From: Candidatus Palauibacter soopunensis
GTDB taxonomy: Bacteria > Gemmatimonadota > Gemmatimonadetes > Palauibacterales > Palauibacteraceae
NCBI RefSeq assembly: GCF_947581735.1
Contig: NZ_CANPVT010000045.1
Coordinates: 1-64,000 of the forward strand
DNA length: 64,000 bases
Reading direction: 5' to 3'
In this document: piece by piece, positions 7,244 to 18,400 of the stretch
Layout of the letters: the number at the start of each line of letters is the position of its first letter
Position numbering within the stretch: the stretch's first letter is position 1
Notes under the pieces: generated by a model
Told to the model about the DNA's origin: nothing
What the model saw: the letters and a program-made list of their open reading frames with translations, nothing else
The model's database searches: none
Program-made: the position numbers and the translations under genes

Positions 7244-9979
7244 TCAGAAATCGTAGCGCAGCCGCAACAGAGCCAACCTCCCCAGCTCCGGCGCCCCCAC
7301 AAACTCCCGGTGCAGGTTGTTGAGCAGGTTGTACACCGTCAGTTCCAGGCGTGCGTTAGGCTGGAACGGAAGCTGATAGCCCGTCGTCAGGTCCAGGACG
7401 TGGTACGCGTCCACGGCCCCGGCGAACACGCCCGACCTCATGTCGAACCCGTCCGTGAAGCGCCAGCGCCCGTCGAGCACGAATCCGCGGGCGCGGTCGG
7501 TGAACGCGAACCCCACGGACCCCTTGTGGCTCGGGGCATTGAGCGCCAGGTCGTCGCTTCCCGGGCAGTCCCCGTCTTCGTCGAAGTCGAAGCACTCCTT
7601 GCTCTGGAAGGAGTAGGCCGCAGTCAGGCTGACCCGGTCGGAGACGATGAACTGGGTGGAGAAGTCGGCGCCCCAGTAGCTGGCCGAGCCGAAGTTGCGC
7701 GAGGCCATCAGCAGATCCGGCGCGTCGAACTGGTCCGGAGTGACGGCGCCGACCGGGACTCCGGCGAGACCGGCGGCCAGTTCGGCGATCTGTTCGGTCG
7801 TGACATGCCCGGCTTGAACCAGCGGTCCGAGACGGCTCGCCAGGAACGCGCCCGTGGAGGCCGGGTCGAGGAAGACGTTGGGGGATTCGACCTTCAGCGC
7901 GCCGACGAAATTCTCGACGTTGGCGAAATACACGTCGACGGCCAGCCTCACGCGGTTCCGGATCAACCCCTTGTACCCCGCCTCGATGGTGTTGAAGACG
8001 GTCGGCACGAGTTCGGGCAGCTCGACGGGCCCGGAGTCTAGCGGAAATACCTCTCCACCGGCCGGTCCGAGCGCGTCGGTGTTGAGACGCCGGAAGACCG
8101 TGCCCAGTGCGGGATCGGTGGGCCGCGCGCCGGGTTCCAGCAGCAAGGGGCGCAGCGCTGCGGGCGCAAACTGCTCGATCAGCGAGTCCCAGAACAGCGC
8201 GGCGTTGGCGGGGAGTTGGCCCGGGAGGAACGGGGAACGCATGCAGTGCCCCATGAATCCCCCCTGGCACCGGTCCGCGAAGGTGATGCCCCCGGAAGGG
8301 ACGCCGTGTGCACGCAGCGTGTATCCGACGCCCGGTGCGATCGGGAGCATGCCGGTCGGGATGTCCAGGAACAGGGCAGACGTCGAGGGCGTCGCGTACG
8401 CCTGATTGTAGGTCAGGCGCAGATTGTGGCCGTCCTCGGGACGAAACACGAGAGCCGCCCGGGGGGAGAGGTTGACGTCCGTCAGGCGGTTGTGGTGGTC
8501 GGCCCGCAGTGCGGTCACCAGGTCGAACCGGTCGCCCAGGCGAGTCTCGGAGTGCAGATAGACGCCGGTTTCGACCAGCAGATCGTCGTCCTCGTTGCGA
8601 CCGTAGATCGTGCCCTCGGAGCGCGGCTCGGTGCGCTGCCAGTCAACCCCGTAGGTGAAGCGCTGCCGGGGGCCCAGGTCGAACCCGTGCTGCAGCTGGG
8701 CCGCCATGGTGCGCGACCGGTCGACGATCAGCTCCCCGCTCCGCAGCAGATAGCTGTTGTCCCCGGAGTGCGTCTGGTTGAGAAAGAACTGCGCGAACAG
8801 CCGGCCCTTGAGCAGCCGCGCCTGCCCGTAGCGGTACTGCCAGTCGTGCGTCTGCGCGGACCCGATGCTGGTGAGGTTGATGCTGCTCAGCGAGTTGTTG
8901 ACACCGCCCGACAGGATGAATTCGCCGTCGTCGGAAAACCGGAAGTCGGTGCGGAGATCCGCGAAGTAGCGCTCGTTGACCGGGTCGCGCACGCCGATGC
9001 GCGGATGGCCGGGGCTTGCCTCGCGCGCCGCCTCTTCCCAGGGGTCCACATACTCCCAGTCGTTCCCCCGCAGGTATTGGCCGGAGAGCTTGAGCCCGAA
9101 GCGCTCGGACACGGCGGTCGCGCTCCGGAAGAGCAGCTGGTATACGGACCGCTCCCCGCCGGCCATGGACACCGTCGTGCCCGGCTTGTCGATCGGCGAG
9201 GACGTGATGATGTGCATGACGCCCTCGGCCGCATTGGGACCGTAGAGGGCGGCCCCCGGTCCACGCGCCAGCTCGATCCTCTCGATGTCCATGTCGGTCG
9301 TGGGGATCATGTTGATGGCGTTGATCCTCAGCGCCGGGATGCGCGCGTAACGGTTGTCCACGATGCTGAGCAACCGGCCGGACGAGACGTTGTTGAATCC
9401 CCGCACGACCACGTAGCTCTGCGTGAGTCCCGTGCTCGCGAGGTCGACCCCGGGCAGCGTCCTGATGTGGTCCGCCGGCGTGCGCGCGATCATCCTCGAG
9501 ATCTGCTCGCCGGTGAGCGTCGAGACCGAGGCCGGGGCGTCGAGTTCCTTCTCCTCGCGGCGCGACGCGGTGACGACCAGCGGGTTCAGCGCCAGCGCGC
9601 GGGAGCGGAGTTCGACCGTGACGGTTTCCGTTCCCCCCGCCTCGACGCTGACTCCGTCGATACGGGCCGTCTCGTAGCCGATCCGCGTCACGAGAATGGA
9701 GTAGGTGCCCGCCGGGACCGTGACCGTAAAGGCGCCGGACTCGTTGGCGATGACCGGGCCCGATTGCCGGCCGAGGACCTCGATGGCGGCGCCGCTCACG
9801 GGGCCGCCGGTCTCCAGGTCGGTCACCCGGCCCGTGATGTCGGCCTGCTGGGCGAGGACCTGCAGGGGGCTGAGCATCGCCAGAGCCACGATGGCGAACG
9901 TCCATTTCCGCCCCGGCTTCAACCCCGGCGCGTTCAGCATCTCCCTGCCGTTCGTGTGGTACTGGCCTCGACTCGTCAT
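7244..9979 (-). CDS. TonB-dependent outer-membrane receptor with carboxypeptidase-regulatory N-domain
   Basis: Started at ATG 9979 (GGGGAG upstream) the protein is 911 aa; the open frame continues further upstream without coding character. A signal peptide (VLAQQ) is followed by a carboxypeptidase-regulatory-like beta domain (ITGRVTDLETGGPVSGA), then a plug (VVRGFNNVSS, ARGPGAALYG) and a long beta-barrel ending in an aromatic residue (LLRLRYDF). This imports a large or scarce ligand across the outer membrane using TonB energy. The added domain is the style common in Bacteroidota-like and Gemmatimonadota-like receptors. An acidic DFDEDGDCPGSDD loop could bind calcium. The substrate is unknown, and no SusD-type partner is present. 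Confidence 0.88.
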   Translation of the reverse strand: MTSRGQYHTNGREMLNAPGLKPGRKWTFAIVALAMLSPLQVLAQQADITGRVTDLETGGPVSGAAIEVLGRQSGPVIANESGAFTVTVPAGTYSILVTRIGYETARIDGVSVEAGGTETVTVELRSRALALNPLVVTASRREEKELDAPASVSTLTGEQISRMIARTPADHIRTLPGVDLASTGLTQSYVVVRGFNNVSSGRLLSIVDNRYARIPALRINAINMIPTTDMDIERIELARGPGAALYGPNAAEGVMHIITSSPIDKPGTTVSMAGGERSVYQLLFRSATAVSERFGLKLSGQYLRGNDWEYVDPWEEAAREASPGHPRIGVRDPVNERYFADLRTDFRFSDDGEFILSGGVNNSLSSINLTSIGSAQTHDWQYRYGQARLLKGRLFAQFFLNQTHSGDNSYLLRSGELIVDRSRTMAAQLQHGFDLGPRQRFTYGVDWQRTEPRSEGTIYGRNEDDDLLVETGVYLHSETRLGDRFDLVTALRADHHNRLTDVNLSPRAALVFRPEDGHNLRLTYNQAYATPSTSALFLDIPTGMLPIAPGVGYTLRAHGVPSGGITFADRCQGGFMGHCMRSPFLPGQLPANAALFWDSLIEQFAPAALRPLLLEPGARPTDPALGTVFRRLNTDALGPAGGEVFPLDSGPVELPELVPTVFNTIEAGYKGLIRNRVRLAVDVYFANVENFVGALKVESPNVFLDPASTGAFLASRLGPLVQAGHVTTEQIAELAAGLAGVPVGAVTPDQFDAPDLLMASRNFGSASYWGADFSTQFIVSDRVSLTAAYSFQSKECFDFDEDGDCPGSDDLALNAPSHKGSVGFAFTDRARGFVLDGRWRFTDGFDMRSGVFAGAVDAYHVLDLTTGYQLPFQPNARLELTVYNLLNNLHREFVGAPELGRLALLRLRYDF

Positions 9980-10107
9980 GGCCGGCTCCCCGGTTGCTGC
10001 TGCGATGGTCGATCCCTGCTCTCCCGCCATCCTGCAAGATAGCAAAGACGCCAGCCCCGGTAGAGCCTCGACCCGGTCGTCCGCAGGCTCCGTCGACGCG
10101 TCGGGCT

Positions 10108-12465
10108 TCAGCCTGCCGGCACCAGCGGCCATACGAGGGGCAGCACGGTCAGGACCACGGCCATGACCAGGATGAACAGCGGGAATCCCGCCTTGATGAA
10201 GTCGACGAACCGGTACCCTCCGAACCCCATCACCAGCAGGTTCACCGGGTGTCCCACCGGGCTCATGAAGGCGCAAGAACTTGCGACCGCCACCGTCATC
10301 ATCAGCGCCTGCGGCGAGAGCCCTTCAGTGACGGCCGTGCTGAGCGCGATGGGCGACATGAGGACCGCCACCGCGGCCGTCGGCATCATCTGAGCTGACA
10401 GGGCGGTAATCAGAAAAAGTCCCGCCACCACCGCCAGCGGACCGAAGTCCGCCAGCGATCCCAGCACCGCCTCGGCCACCAGCGCGGCGGTTCCGGATTC
10501 CTGCATCGCCATCCCCAGGCTGAGCATCCCCGCGATCAGGACCACCGCCTTCATCTCGATGCACCGATAGGCCTCTTCGATGTTGAGACAGCCCGTGAGC
10601 ACCATCAGCACCGCTCCGATCGGCGCCGCGATGAAGATGGGCAGCAGGCCCGAGACCACCGAGGTCAGGACGCCCGCCATGATGAGGGCGCTGACCGGAG
10701 CCTTCCCGCTTCGCACCACCTCCGCCGCTCCCTCGGTCATGACGAGGAAGTCCGGGTGGTCCGCCAGCAGCGCGAGCTTGCTCCTGTCGCCGTGCAGCAG
10801 GAACGCATCGCCCGGGAGCAGTTCCATGCGCCGGAGCCCGCTCCGGTAGATCTCTCCATTCCGCCATATCGCCAGGATGGAGACGCCGAAGGTTTTGCGG
10901 AACTTGAGTTCCTCGATCGTCTTCCCCGCGAACGTCGTGCGTGGAGAGAGCGACGCCTCCGCGAGGCCGACGGTGTCGGACTCCAGTCCGCTCACGTCCA
11001 GCGGGCGGTTGTCGCCCACGGTCAGTCCCTGGAGACCCTCCAGGATCTCGAGATCCTCGAACCGTCCCCGGAGCAGGAGGACGTCCCCTCCCTCGAGTCT
11101 CGTATCGGGGTCCGGCATGAGTAGCTCTTCGTCGGCCCGCAGGATGCCCACGACCGTCAGGCCGAACGCATCGGCCAGCCGGGTTTCCGCGAGCAACTGG
11201 CCGGCCAGGAGCGATTCTTCGGAGATCCTGACGCTCTGGATCCTGCGTTCCATCTGGTAGCGGGAGATCAGTTCGTTGGCCGCCACGGAATGGATCGCTC
11301 CGAAGGTCCTGTCCTCCTCCAGCGCGGCGAGTCGCCCGCTTTTCGCCGCGACCAGCAGGCGATCCCCGGGAGCGAGCGTCATCGACCGCAGTCCCGTGCG
11401 GCGTACCTGATCGCCCCGCAGTATCGCGAGGACGTGCAGGCGGCGGGTGCGGCGCAGGTTCGCCTTCTGAACGGTCTGCCCGATGAGCGGCGAATCTTCC
11501 GGCAACTCCAGTTCCGCCACCTCGATCGAGGCATCGGCAATCCGCTCCAGCGTCCGGTCTCTCGACTCGATCTGCAGGTGCTTCCACGCGCGCAGGGCTT
11601 CGAACCTGTCCAGGGTTCCCTCGACGACCATCTCGTCTCCCCCGCTCAGAACGAAGTCCGTCCCGGGAGCGAGGATCATCTGCCCGCTTCGCTGCACGGC
11701 GACCACGTTGAGGCCCAGGGCCTGGCCCAGGCGGCTCTGCTGCAGCGTCTTGCCCGCGAGGGTCGAATCGTGGGGCGCCTTCAGCATGCCGATCAGGCCG
11801 CCCAGGTCGTAAAGGCCGCCGAGGTCCGCCGGAGTCGATTCCTTCTTCGGATCGCGGTCCGGGAACAGGCGCCGCCCCAGGAAGGTCATGTAGACGATCC
11901 CTGCGGCCAGCGCGGTCAGCCCGACCGGTGTGAACGAGAACATCCCGAACGGCTCGAACCCGGCATCCCGCAACGCCCCGTTCACGAGGATGTTCGGCGC
12001 CGTTCCGATCAGGGTCGTCATCCCGCCGAGCAGGGAACCGAAGGCGAGGGGCATGAGCAGCTTGGAGGGCGGCGTCCCCGTGCGGCGGGCCATGTCCAGC
12101 ACCACCGGCAGCATGAGGGCGGTGATCCCGATGTCGTTCATGATGCCCGACAGGAGGCCCACCGTGGCCATCATCACCGCGGTGAGACGGCCGACCCCAT
12201 CGCCCGATGCCGCCAGCACCCGCTGCCCGATGAAGTGAGCCACCCCGGTCCGCATGAGCGCGCCGCTCAGGACGAGCACCGAAGCGATCGTGATGACCGC
12301 TTCGTTGGCGAAGCCCATGATCGCCGCCTCGCCCTCGAGGATGCCGGTCACCACGAGCCCCAGCATCACCATCAACGCGACGAGATCCACCCGGATCTTC
12401 TCGGTGACGAACAGCACCACCGCGACCAGCAGGATCCCCCCGACGACGAAAACCTCGAAGTTCAT
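10108..12465 (-). CDS. SLC13/DASS-type permease with four RCK-C (TrkA-C) domains
   Basis: This 785-aa inner-membrane protein has two membrane halves (about residues 1-200 and 600-785) carrying the SLC13 hallmarks ATLIG/TAPNILVNGAL and, in the second half, MMPTAAVAVLM. Between them lie four consecutive RCK-C/TrkA-C-type beta domains, each with a pattern such as LAGKTLQQSRLGQALGLNVV followed by LSGGDEMVVEG. Relatives transport sulfate, dicarboxylates or other anions, and the soluble modules probably sense a small ligand. Four copies is at the upper end of what is common. The ligand and substrate cannot be assigned. The gene is preceded upstream by tRNA-Ile on the same strand. Confidence 0.85.
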   Translation of the reverse strand: MNFEVFVVGGILLVAVVLFVTEKIRVDLVALMVMLGLVVTGILEGEAAIMGFANEAVITIASVLVLSGALMRTGVAHFIGQRVLAASGDGVGRLTAVMMATVGLLSGIMNDIGITALMLPVVLDMARRTGTPPSKLLMPLAFGSLLGGMTTLIGTAPNILVNGALRDAGFEPFGMFSFTPVGLTALAAGIVYMTFLGRRLFPDRDPKKESTPADLGGLYDLGGLIGMLKAPHDSTLAGKTLQQSRLGQALGLNVVAVQRSGQMILAPGTDFVLSGGDEMVVEGTLDRFEALRAWKHLQIESRDRTLERIADASIEVAELELPEDSPLIGQTVQKANLRRTRRLHVLAILRGDQVRRTGLRSMTLAPGDRLLVAAKSGRLAALEEDRTFGAIHSVAANELISRYQMERRIQSVRISEESLLAGQLLAETRLADAFGLTVVGILRADEELLMPDPDTRLEGGDVLLLRGRFEDLEILEGLQGLTVGDNRPLDVSGLESDTVGLAEASLSPRTTFAGKTIEELKFRKTFGVSILAIWRNGEIYRSGLRRMELLPGDAFLLHGDRSKLALLADHPDFLVMTEGAAEVVRSGKAPVSALIMAGVLTSVVSGLLPIFIAAPIGAVLMVLTGCLNIEEAYRCIEMKAVVLIAGMLSLGMAMQESGTAALVAEAVLGSLADFGPLAVVAGLFLITALSAQMMPTAAVAVLMSPIALSTAVTEGLSPQALMMTVAVASSCAFMSPVGHPVNLLVMGFGGYRFVDFIKAGFPLFILVMAVVLTVLPLVWPLVPAG

Positions 12466-12525
12466 TCAGGGGGTCCTGGGGCGCGGGAACGCAAAAGCGG
12501 GAGTTGCCTCCGGTGGTGGGAAGTA

Positions 12526-12600
<75 letters not shown>

Positions 12601-12686
12601 CGAAGAAGACCGGCGCACGACCGCTTCGCGTAGGCGGAGGGTCGGGCGCCGGGCGGCGTCCATCCTAAGGACACCGCGCGGCGGGT

Positions 12687-14261
12687 TCAAGTTTCCTGGG
12701 CGCCGGGGGTTCCGTTCTCGACGACGTAGCTGGCGCGCGTGGTGATCGGGGCGTCGGGGCGGGTGACGTAGGGCATCACGCGGAAGTCGGTGCGGAGGCG
12801 GGCGGGGGAGAGGCGGCAGCGGACGTAACCGCGCTGGGCGTTGAAGAACTTGATGTGGGGGTTGTGGCCGCGGGCGTTCTCGCCCTGCGGCCCCGTGTCG
12901 ACGCCGTCTCCGCTCGAGCTGATGGACGTGCCGGCGAATTCGGTTCCGACGATCGGAGAATCCGCGCGCTCGAAGTCGAGTTTGAGGTCGTTGACCCAGT
13001 TGGTGTGGAGGTCGCCGGTCAGGACGACGGGGTTCGAGGGGCGGCGCTCGTGGAGGAAGGTCATGAGGCGGTCGCGGTCGGCGGGGTAGCCGTCCCACTT
13101 GTCCATGGCGAGGGTGAGTTCGTCTTCGCCCTCCAGCAGCCGGGCCATGAAGACCTGGTTGGCGAGGACGTTGTAGCGGGCGGGTGACGAGTCGAGTCCG
13201 TCGAGCAGCCAGTCGGCCTGCGACGCTCCGAGGATCGTGGCGCCCTCCGCGTGTTGCTCCGCGCAGGGGGGCTGCCGGCGCCCGCCGCACGGCTGGAGGG
13301 TGCGGTACTGCCGGGTGTCGAGGACGTGGAGCCGCATCAGCGAGCCGAAGTCGAGGCGGCGGTAGAGTTGCGCGTCGGGGCCGCTGGGGAGCGACGTCCG
13401 GCGGAGGGGGAAGTTTTCGTACAGGGCCTGGAAGGCGGCGGTGCGGCGGGCGAGGAACGCCTCCCGGGTCATCTCCTCGGTGTTGTGGTCGCCGGCCCAG
13501 TCGTTGTCCACCTCGTGGTCGTCGGGGGTGAAGACCCACGGGGCGGCGGCGTGCGCGGCCTGGAGGTCGGGATCCCTCTTATATAGGGCGTAGCGCGCGC
13601 GGTAGCCGTCGAGCGTGCGCGGTTCCTCCGTGTCGTGGCGTCGCACGAGGTCGTCCCGTTCTCCGGGACCGCTCTCGTAGATGTAGTCGCCGAGGTGGAT
13701 GACGAGGGCGGGGGACTCGGCGGCCATGTGGCGGAAGCCGGTGTACCAGCCGCGCTCGTAGTGCTGGCAGGAGACGAAGACGAAATCGAAGCGGTCGGGC
13801 AGGGTGCCGGGGGCGGGGGCGGTACGGGTGCGGCCGACTGGACTCGTCGCCCCGGCGGCGTGGAATCGGTACCAGTAGTCGCGGCCGGGCTCCAGGCCGT
13901 CCACTTCCGCGTGAACGGAGTGGCCGAGTTCCGCGAGCGCCGCGGCCTCCCCCCGCCGCACGACACGCCCGAAGCCATCGTCGGTGGCGACCTCCCACCG
14001 AACGGGGACGCCGGCGCCGGGATCGCCGGGCAGGTCGAGCAGCCGCGTCCACAGGACGACGCCGTCGGCGGCCGGCTCGCCGGAGGCCACCCCGAGTTCG
14101 AACGGAAACCGGTCGGCGGAAGCGGAGTGGCCGACCGCCACGCGGATCCCGCCGCCGTTCGCCCGGGCCGCCGCCCCGAACTGCGCGAAGGGAAGCGGCG
14201 CGAGCGCGCAGAGCGCCGCGGAACGCGACCACGCGGCGAGAAAATCCCGGCGCGTACTCAC
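12687..14261 (-). CDS. phoD: PhoD-family alkaline phosphatase/phosphodiesterase, Tat-exported
   Basis: From GTG 14261 the product is 524 aa. It opens with a twin-arginine signal (STRRDFL), so it is folded in the cytoplasm and exported by Tat. A PhoD N-terminal beta domain (LGVASGEPAADGVVLWTR) precedes the metallophosphatase core with FVSCQHYERGW, VIHLGDYIYE, TPDDHEVDNDW and VLTGDLHTNW, the usual Ca/Fe-binding blocks. It would release phosphate from phosphodiesters or monoesters in the periplasm, which fits the Pho regulon genes further along. I see no Pho box in the 69 bp between it and the divergent lipoprotein gene. Confidence 0.92.
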   Translation of the reverse strand: MSTRRDFLAAWSRSAALCALAPLPFAQFGAAARANGGGIRVAVGHSASADRFPFELGVASGEPAADGVVLWTRLLDLPGDPGAGVPVRWEVATDDGFGRVVRRGEAAALAELGHSVHAEVDGLEPGRDYWYRFHAAGATSPVGRTRTAPAPGTLPDRFDFVFVSCQHYERGWYTGFRHMAAESPALVIHLGDYIYESGPGERDDLVRRHDTEEPRTLDGYRARYALYKRDPDLQAAHAAAPWVFTPDDHEVDNDWAGDHNTEEMTREAFLARRTAAFQALYENFPLRRTSLPSGPDAQLYRRLDFGSLMRLHVLDTRQYRTLQPCGGRRQPPCAEQHAEGATILGASQADWLLDGLDSSPARYNVLANQVFMARLLEGEDELTLAMDKWDGYPADRDRLMTFLHERRPSNPVVLTGDLHTNWVNDLKLDFERADSPIVGTEFAGTSISSSGDGVDTGPQGENARGHNPHIKFFNAQRGYVRCRLSPARLRTDFRVMPYVTRPDAPITTRASYVVENGTPGAQET

Positions 14262-14330
14262 GGCGAAATCCGTCCCGCGAGGGCCTCTGTTCGATTGCCG
14301 CCGCCAGCCCGCCGGTCTAGCTTCACTCGC

Positions 14331-15353
14331 ATGAAAATCCGTCCCTTCGGCGCCCCGATGGCGCTCCTCGCGGCCGTGCTCTTGAGCCTCTCCGCCTGCA
14401 GCAAGCAGACGGCCTTCGGAGAGGCGAACAGCCTCATCATCCTCGCCCCCGACTCTCTCTCTCTGCAAGTGGAGGAGGAGACCCGGCGGGTCCTCGAACC
14501 CACGATCTTCACGAGCCGGGACGAGAAGCAGTACGAGGTGAGTTTCGTCGATCCGGGCCACGAAAACGCGGGCGATCTGAAACGGTTCCGTAACCTGATC
14601 GTGTTCGGGACGGCGGACGATCCCCTCATGCTCGAGGTGGCGGCCGAGGCGGGCCAGGATCTCGCCGCGCTCGAGCCGGGCCGCGTCTTCCAGGCGTCGA
14701 ACGTGTGGGCCCTGGCCCAGACGGTGACGGCCGTGCTGCTGCGCTCCGGCCGCGAGACCGAGTCGTGGGTGGCCGCCCTGCCGTCGGTCCTGAACGCGGT
14801 GGACACGAACTACCGCGAACTCGTGCTGCGGCGGATGTTCGCGACGGCCGCCGACACCGCGCTCCGGACGGATCTGGGGCGGCGGTTCGGGTTCTCGATG
14901 CTCGTCCCCGAGGTCTACGACCGGATCGCCCGCGATCTCGGCGGCGGCGACAGCCTGGTCATCCTGCGCAACGACAACCCGGACCCGAGCCAGCTCATCC
15001 GCTCGGTCCTGATCGCGTCGCGCACGGGCGTCGACTCGCTGACGAGGGAACTGGCGCTGGAGTGGCGGGCGGAGATCGACGCCACGCACTACAACGTCCC
15101 GCAGCGGATCGACGACTCGAATTCGAGCGTGGTCAGCTTCATGTGGGAGGGCCGTCCGGCGCTGGAAGTGACCGGCGTGTGGCAGGACGAGTCGGGCGGA
15201 TTCCCCGCGGCGGGCCCGTTCATCGTCTGGCTGGTCGACTGTCCGGCGCGCACGTACTTCGTCGATGCGTGGCTCTATTCGCCGAACCGGCCCAAGTACG
15301 AGTACATGCTGCAGTTGCAGGAGATACTCGGGTCGTTCCGCTGCGTCGAGTAG
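14331..15353 (+). CDS. DUF4837-family lipoprotein
   Basis: The product is 340 aa with a lipoprotein signal peptide (LLSLSAC followed by SKQ), so it is lipid-anchored. The rest resembles DUF4837 proteins, with blocks such as LIILAPDSL, RNLIVFGTAD, SNVWALAQTV, RFGFSMLVPEVYDR and EGRPALEVTGVW. The function of that family is not known. It starts 69 bp from the divergent phoD gene and ends 50 bp before dnaE. The family is best known from Bacteroidota and related lineages, which is consistent with the general look of the window. Confidence 0.8.
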   Translation: MKIRPFGAPMALLAAVLLSLSACSKQTAFGEANSLIILAPDSLSLQVEEETRRVLEPTIFTSRDEKQYEVSFVDPGHENAGDLKRFRNLIVFGTADDPLMLEVAAEAGQDLAALEPGRVFQASNVWALAQTVTAVLLRSGRETESWVAALPSVLNAVDTNYRELVLRRMFATAADTALRTDLGRRFGFSMLVPEVYDRIARDLGGGDSLVILRNDNPDPSQLIRSVLIASRTGVDSLTRELALEWRAEIDATHYNVPQRIDDSNSSVVSFMWEGRPALEVTGVWQDESGGFPAAGPFIVWLVDCPARTYFVDAWLYSPNRPKYEYMLQLQEILGSFRCVE

Positions 15354-15403
15354 CCGAACGCCACAGCCAAACCTGACACACCTGGCCGGACAGGGTCGCC
15401 TGG

Positions 15404-18400
15404 ATGCAGTTCGTTCACCTTCACACACATAGCGAGTACTCGCTCCTCGACGGCGCGAACCGGATCGACGACCTCGTCGACCGCGCGGTCGAACTCGGCA
15501 TGCCCGCCCTCGCCCTCACGGACCACGGCAACCTCCACGGCGCGTGGGAGTTCCAGGAGAAGGCCCGCGCCAGGGGGATCAAGCCGATCATCGGCTGCGA
15601 GGCCTACGTCGCGTACGGCGACCGCCGTTCCCGCAAGCTGGAGGAGCGAGCCCCGGCCCACTACGCCCACCTCGTGCTGCTCGCCGAGAGCGCGCGCGGG
15701 TACTCGAATCTCATCAGGCTCTCCTCCATCGGGTACACGGAAGGCTTCTACCGCCGCCCCCGCGTGGACCACGAGGTGCTCGAGCAGTACGCGGACGGGA
15801 TCATCTGCCTCTCCGCCTGCCTCGCCGGCGAAGTCGCGCGCTACCTGCAGCACGAGCGGTACGACGACGCGAAGCGGGCGGCGGAGTGGCACGCGCGGGT
15901 GTTCGAGGGCCGCTACTGGCTCGAACTCCAGGACCACGGGATCCCGAAGCAGGACGTCGTGAACAAGGGGATCATCCGGCTCTCCGAGGAACTCGGGCTC
16001 CCGCTCGTCGTCACCAACGACGCGCACTACATGCGGCGGGAAGACGCGGACGCGCACGACACGCTCCTCTGCATCGGGACCGGAAAGGACAAGGACGACC
16101 CCGACCGGCTCCGCTTCCACGGCGAGGAGAGCTACTTCAAGACCGCCGACGAGATGGCGGAACTCTTCCCCGACCTGCCCGGCCTGCTCGCCGAGACGGT
16201 GAAGATCGCCGAGCGCTGCGACGTCCAGTTCGAGAAGCAGTACCGGCTGCCCGATTTCCCGCTCCCGGACCGCTTCGCCGAACCCATGGCGATGCTGCGC
16301 CACGAAGCGACGGAAGGGGCGAAGTCCAGGTACGGCGATACCCTGCCGGACGAAGCGCGCGAGCGCCTCGACTACGAACTCGGGGTCATCGAGAACACGG
16401 GGTACGCGGGCTACCTGCTCATCGTGTGGGACTTCATCGTCGCGGCGCGCGAACGGGACATCCCGGTCGGCCCCGGCCGCGGATCCGCTGCGGGGTCGAT
16501 CATCTGCTACGCGCTCGGCATCACCGACGTGGATCCGCTCGAGTTCGACCTCCTCTTCGAGCGCTTCCTGAATCCGGAACGCGTCTCCATGCCGGACATC
16601 GACATCGACTTCTGCTACGAGCGCCGCGGCGAGGTCATCGACTACGTGCGGGAGAAGTACGGACAGGCCTCGGTCGGGCAGATCATCACGTTCGGGACGA
16701 TGAAGGCGCGCGCCGTGATCCGGGACGTGGGCCGGGTGCTCGGCTTCTCGCCCTCGGACACGGACCGCCTCGCGAAGCTCGTGCCGTCGACGCCGGGGTT
16801 CTCGCTCACGGTGGCGCAGGCGAGGAAGAAGGTGGGGGAACTCGCCGAGAGCGACCGCGAGGACGCCCAGGTCAGGAAACTCCTCGACTACGCGGAACGC
16901 ATCGAGGGACTCTCGCGCCACAGTTCCGTGCACGCGGCGGGCGTCGTGATCGCGCCGGGACCGTTGGACGACTACGTGCCGATCTGCTCGGACACGAAGA
17001 GCGGCGCCGTGATCACGCAGTTCGACATGAACGCGCTCGAGAAGGCGGGCATGCTCAAGATGGACTTCCTGGGCCTGCGCACGCTGACCGTGATCGACGA
17101 CGCGGCGCGGAACGTGGAGGAACGGCACGGGATCCGCGTGGACTGGGAGGAGATCGGCCTCGCCGACCCCGCCGTGTACGAGATGCTCGCGGCCGGCCGC
17201 ACGAGCGGCGTGTTCCAGTTCGAGTCCAGCCTCGCGACGGACAAGCTGCGCGCGATGCGCTGCGACCGCTTCGACGACCTCGTCGCCGTCAACGCGCTCA
17301 TCCGCCCGGGTCCCCTCGATTCCGGGATGACGGACGTCTACATCAAGCGCAAGCGGGGGCTCCAGGCGGTCGACTATCCCCACCCCGACCTGCAGGAGGT
17401 CCTCGAGCCGACGTACGGGGTCATCACCTACCAGGAGCAGGTGATGCGGGCCGCGAACCTGCTCGCCGGGTTCTCGCTCGCCGAAGCCGATGTGCTCAGA
17501 AAGGCGGTCGGCAAGAAGGACGCGGAACTCACGGACCGCGTCCTCGGGGAATTCGTCAAGCGCGCGGTCGAGCGCGGCGTCGCGAAACCGAAAGCGGGCG
17601 AGATCGCCGAACTCATCCGCACCTTCGGCCGCTACGGCTTCAACAAGGCGCACAGCGTGGCGTACGCGCTCCTCTCCTACCGGACCGCGTGGCTGAAGGC
17701 GCACTACCCGGCCGAGTTCATGGCCGGCCTCCTCTCGTCGGAAATCGGGAGCACGGATGCGGTCGTGTCGTACATCGCGGCGGCGCGCTCGCTCAGGATC
17801 CGGGTGCTTCCCCCCTCGGTGATGGAGTCCGGGTATCGCTTCACGGTCGTCGACGATCCGGAGGACGCCGGCAAGTCGGCGATCCGCTTCGGGCTCGGCG
17901 CGATCAAGGGCGTGGGACACTCCGCGATCCGGTCCATCCAGGCGGCCCGGGAGGAGGCGCCGTTCGAGAGCTTCCTCGACTTCCTCGAGCGGATCGACCT
18001 GCGGCTCAACAACTCGCGAGTGATCCAGGCCCTGATCGGGGCCGGGGCGCTCGACGACCTGGGCGACCGCGCCGCCCTCTGGGCCGGACTCGAGGTCATG
18101 CTCAACGAGGCGCAGTTGCGCCGGCAGGAGGCCGAGAGCGGGCAGACCAGCCTGTTCGGCGGCGACGCGGCGGAGACGCGGCCCGAAGTCGAACTCCCGG
18201 TCGTGTCCGCGTGGAGCGAGCGCGACCGCCTGCGCGAGGAGAAGGAACGCCTCGGCTTCTACATCTCGGGGCACCCGCTCGAGCGCTACCGGGATCTCGT
18301 CGACCTGTACGCGCAGCAGGCGAACACGACGAACCTGCGCGAGCACCGCGACCGGAACGTGGAGATCACCTGCGTCATCACCGAGACGTCCGTGCGCACG

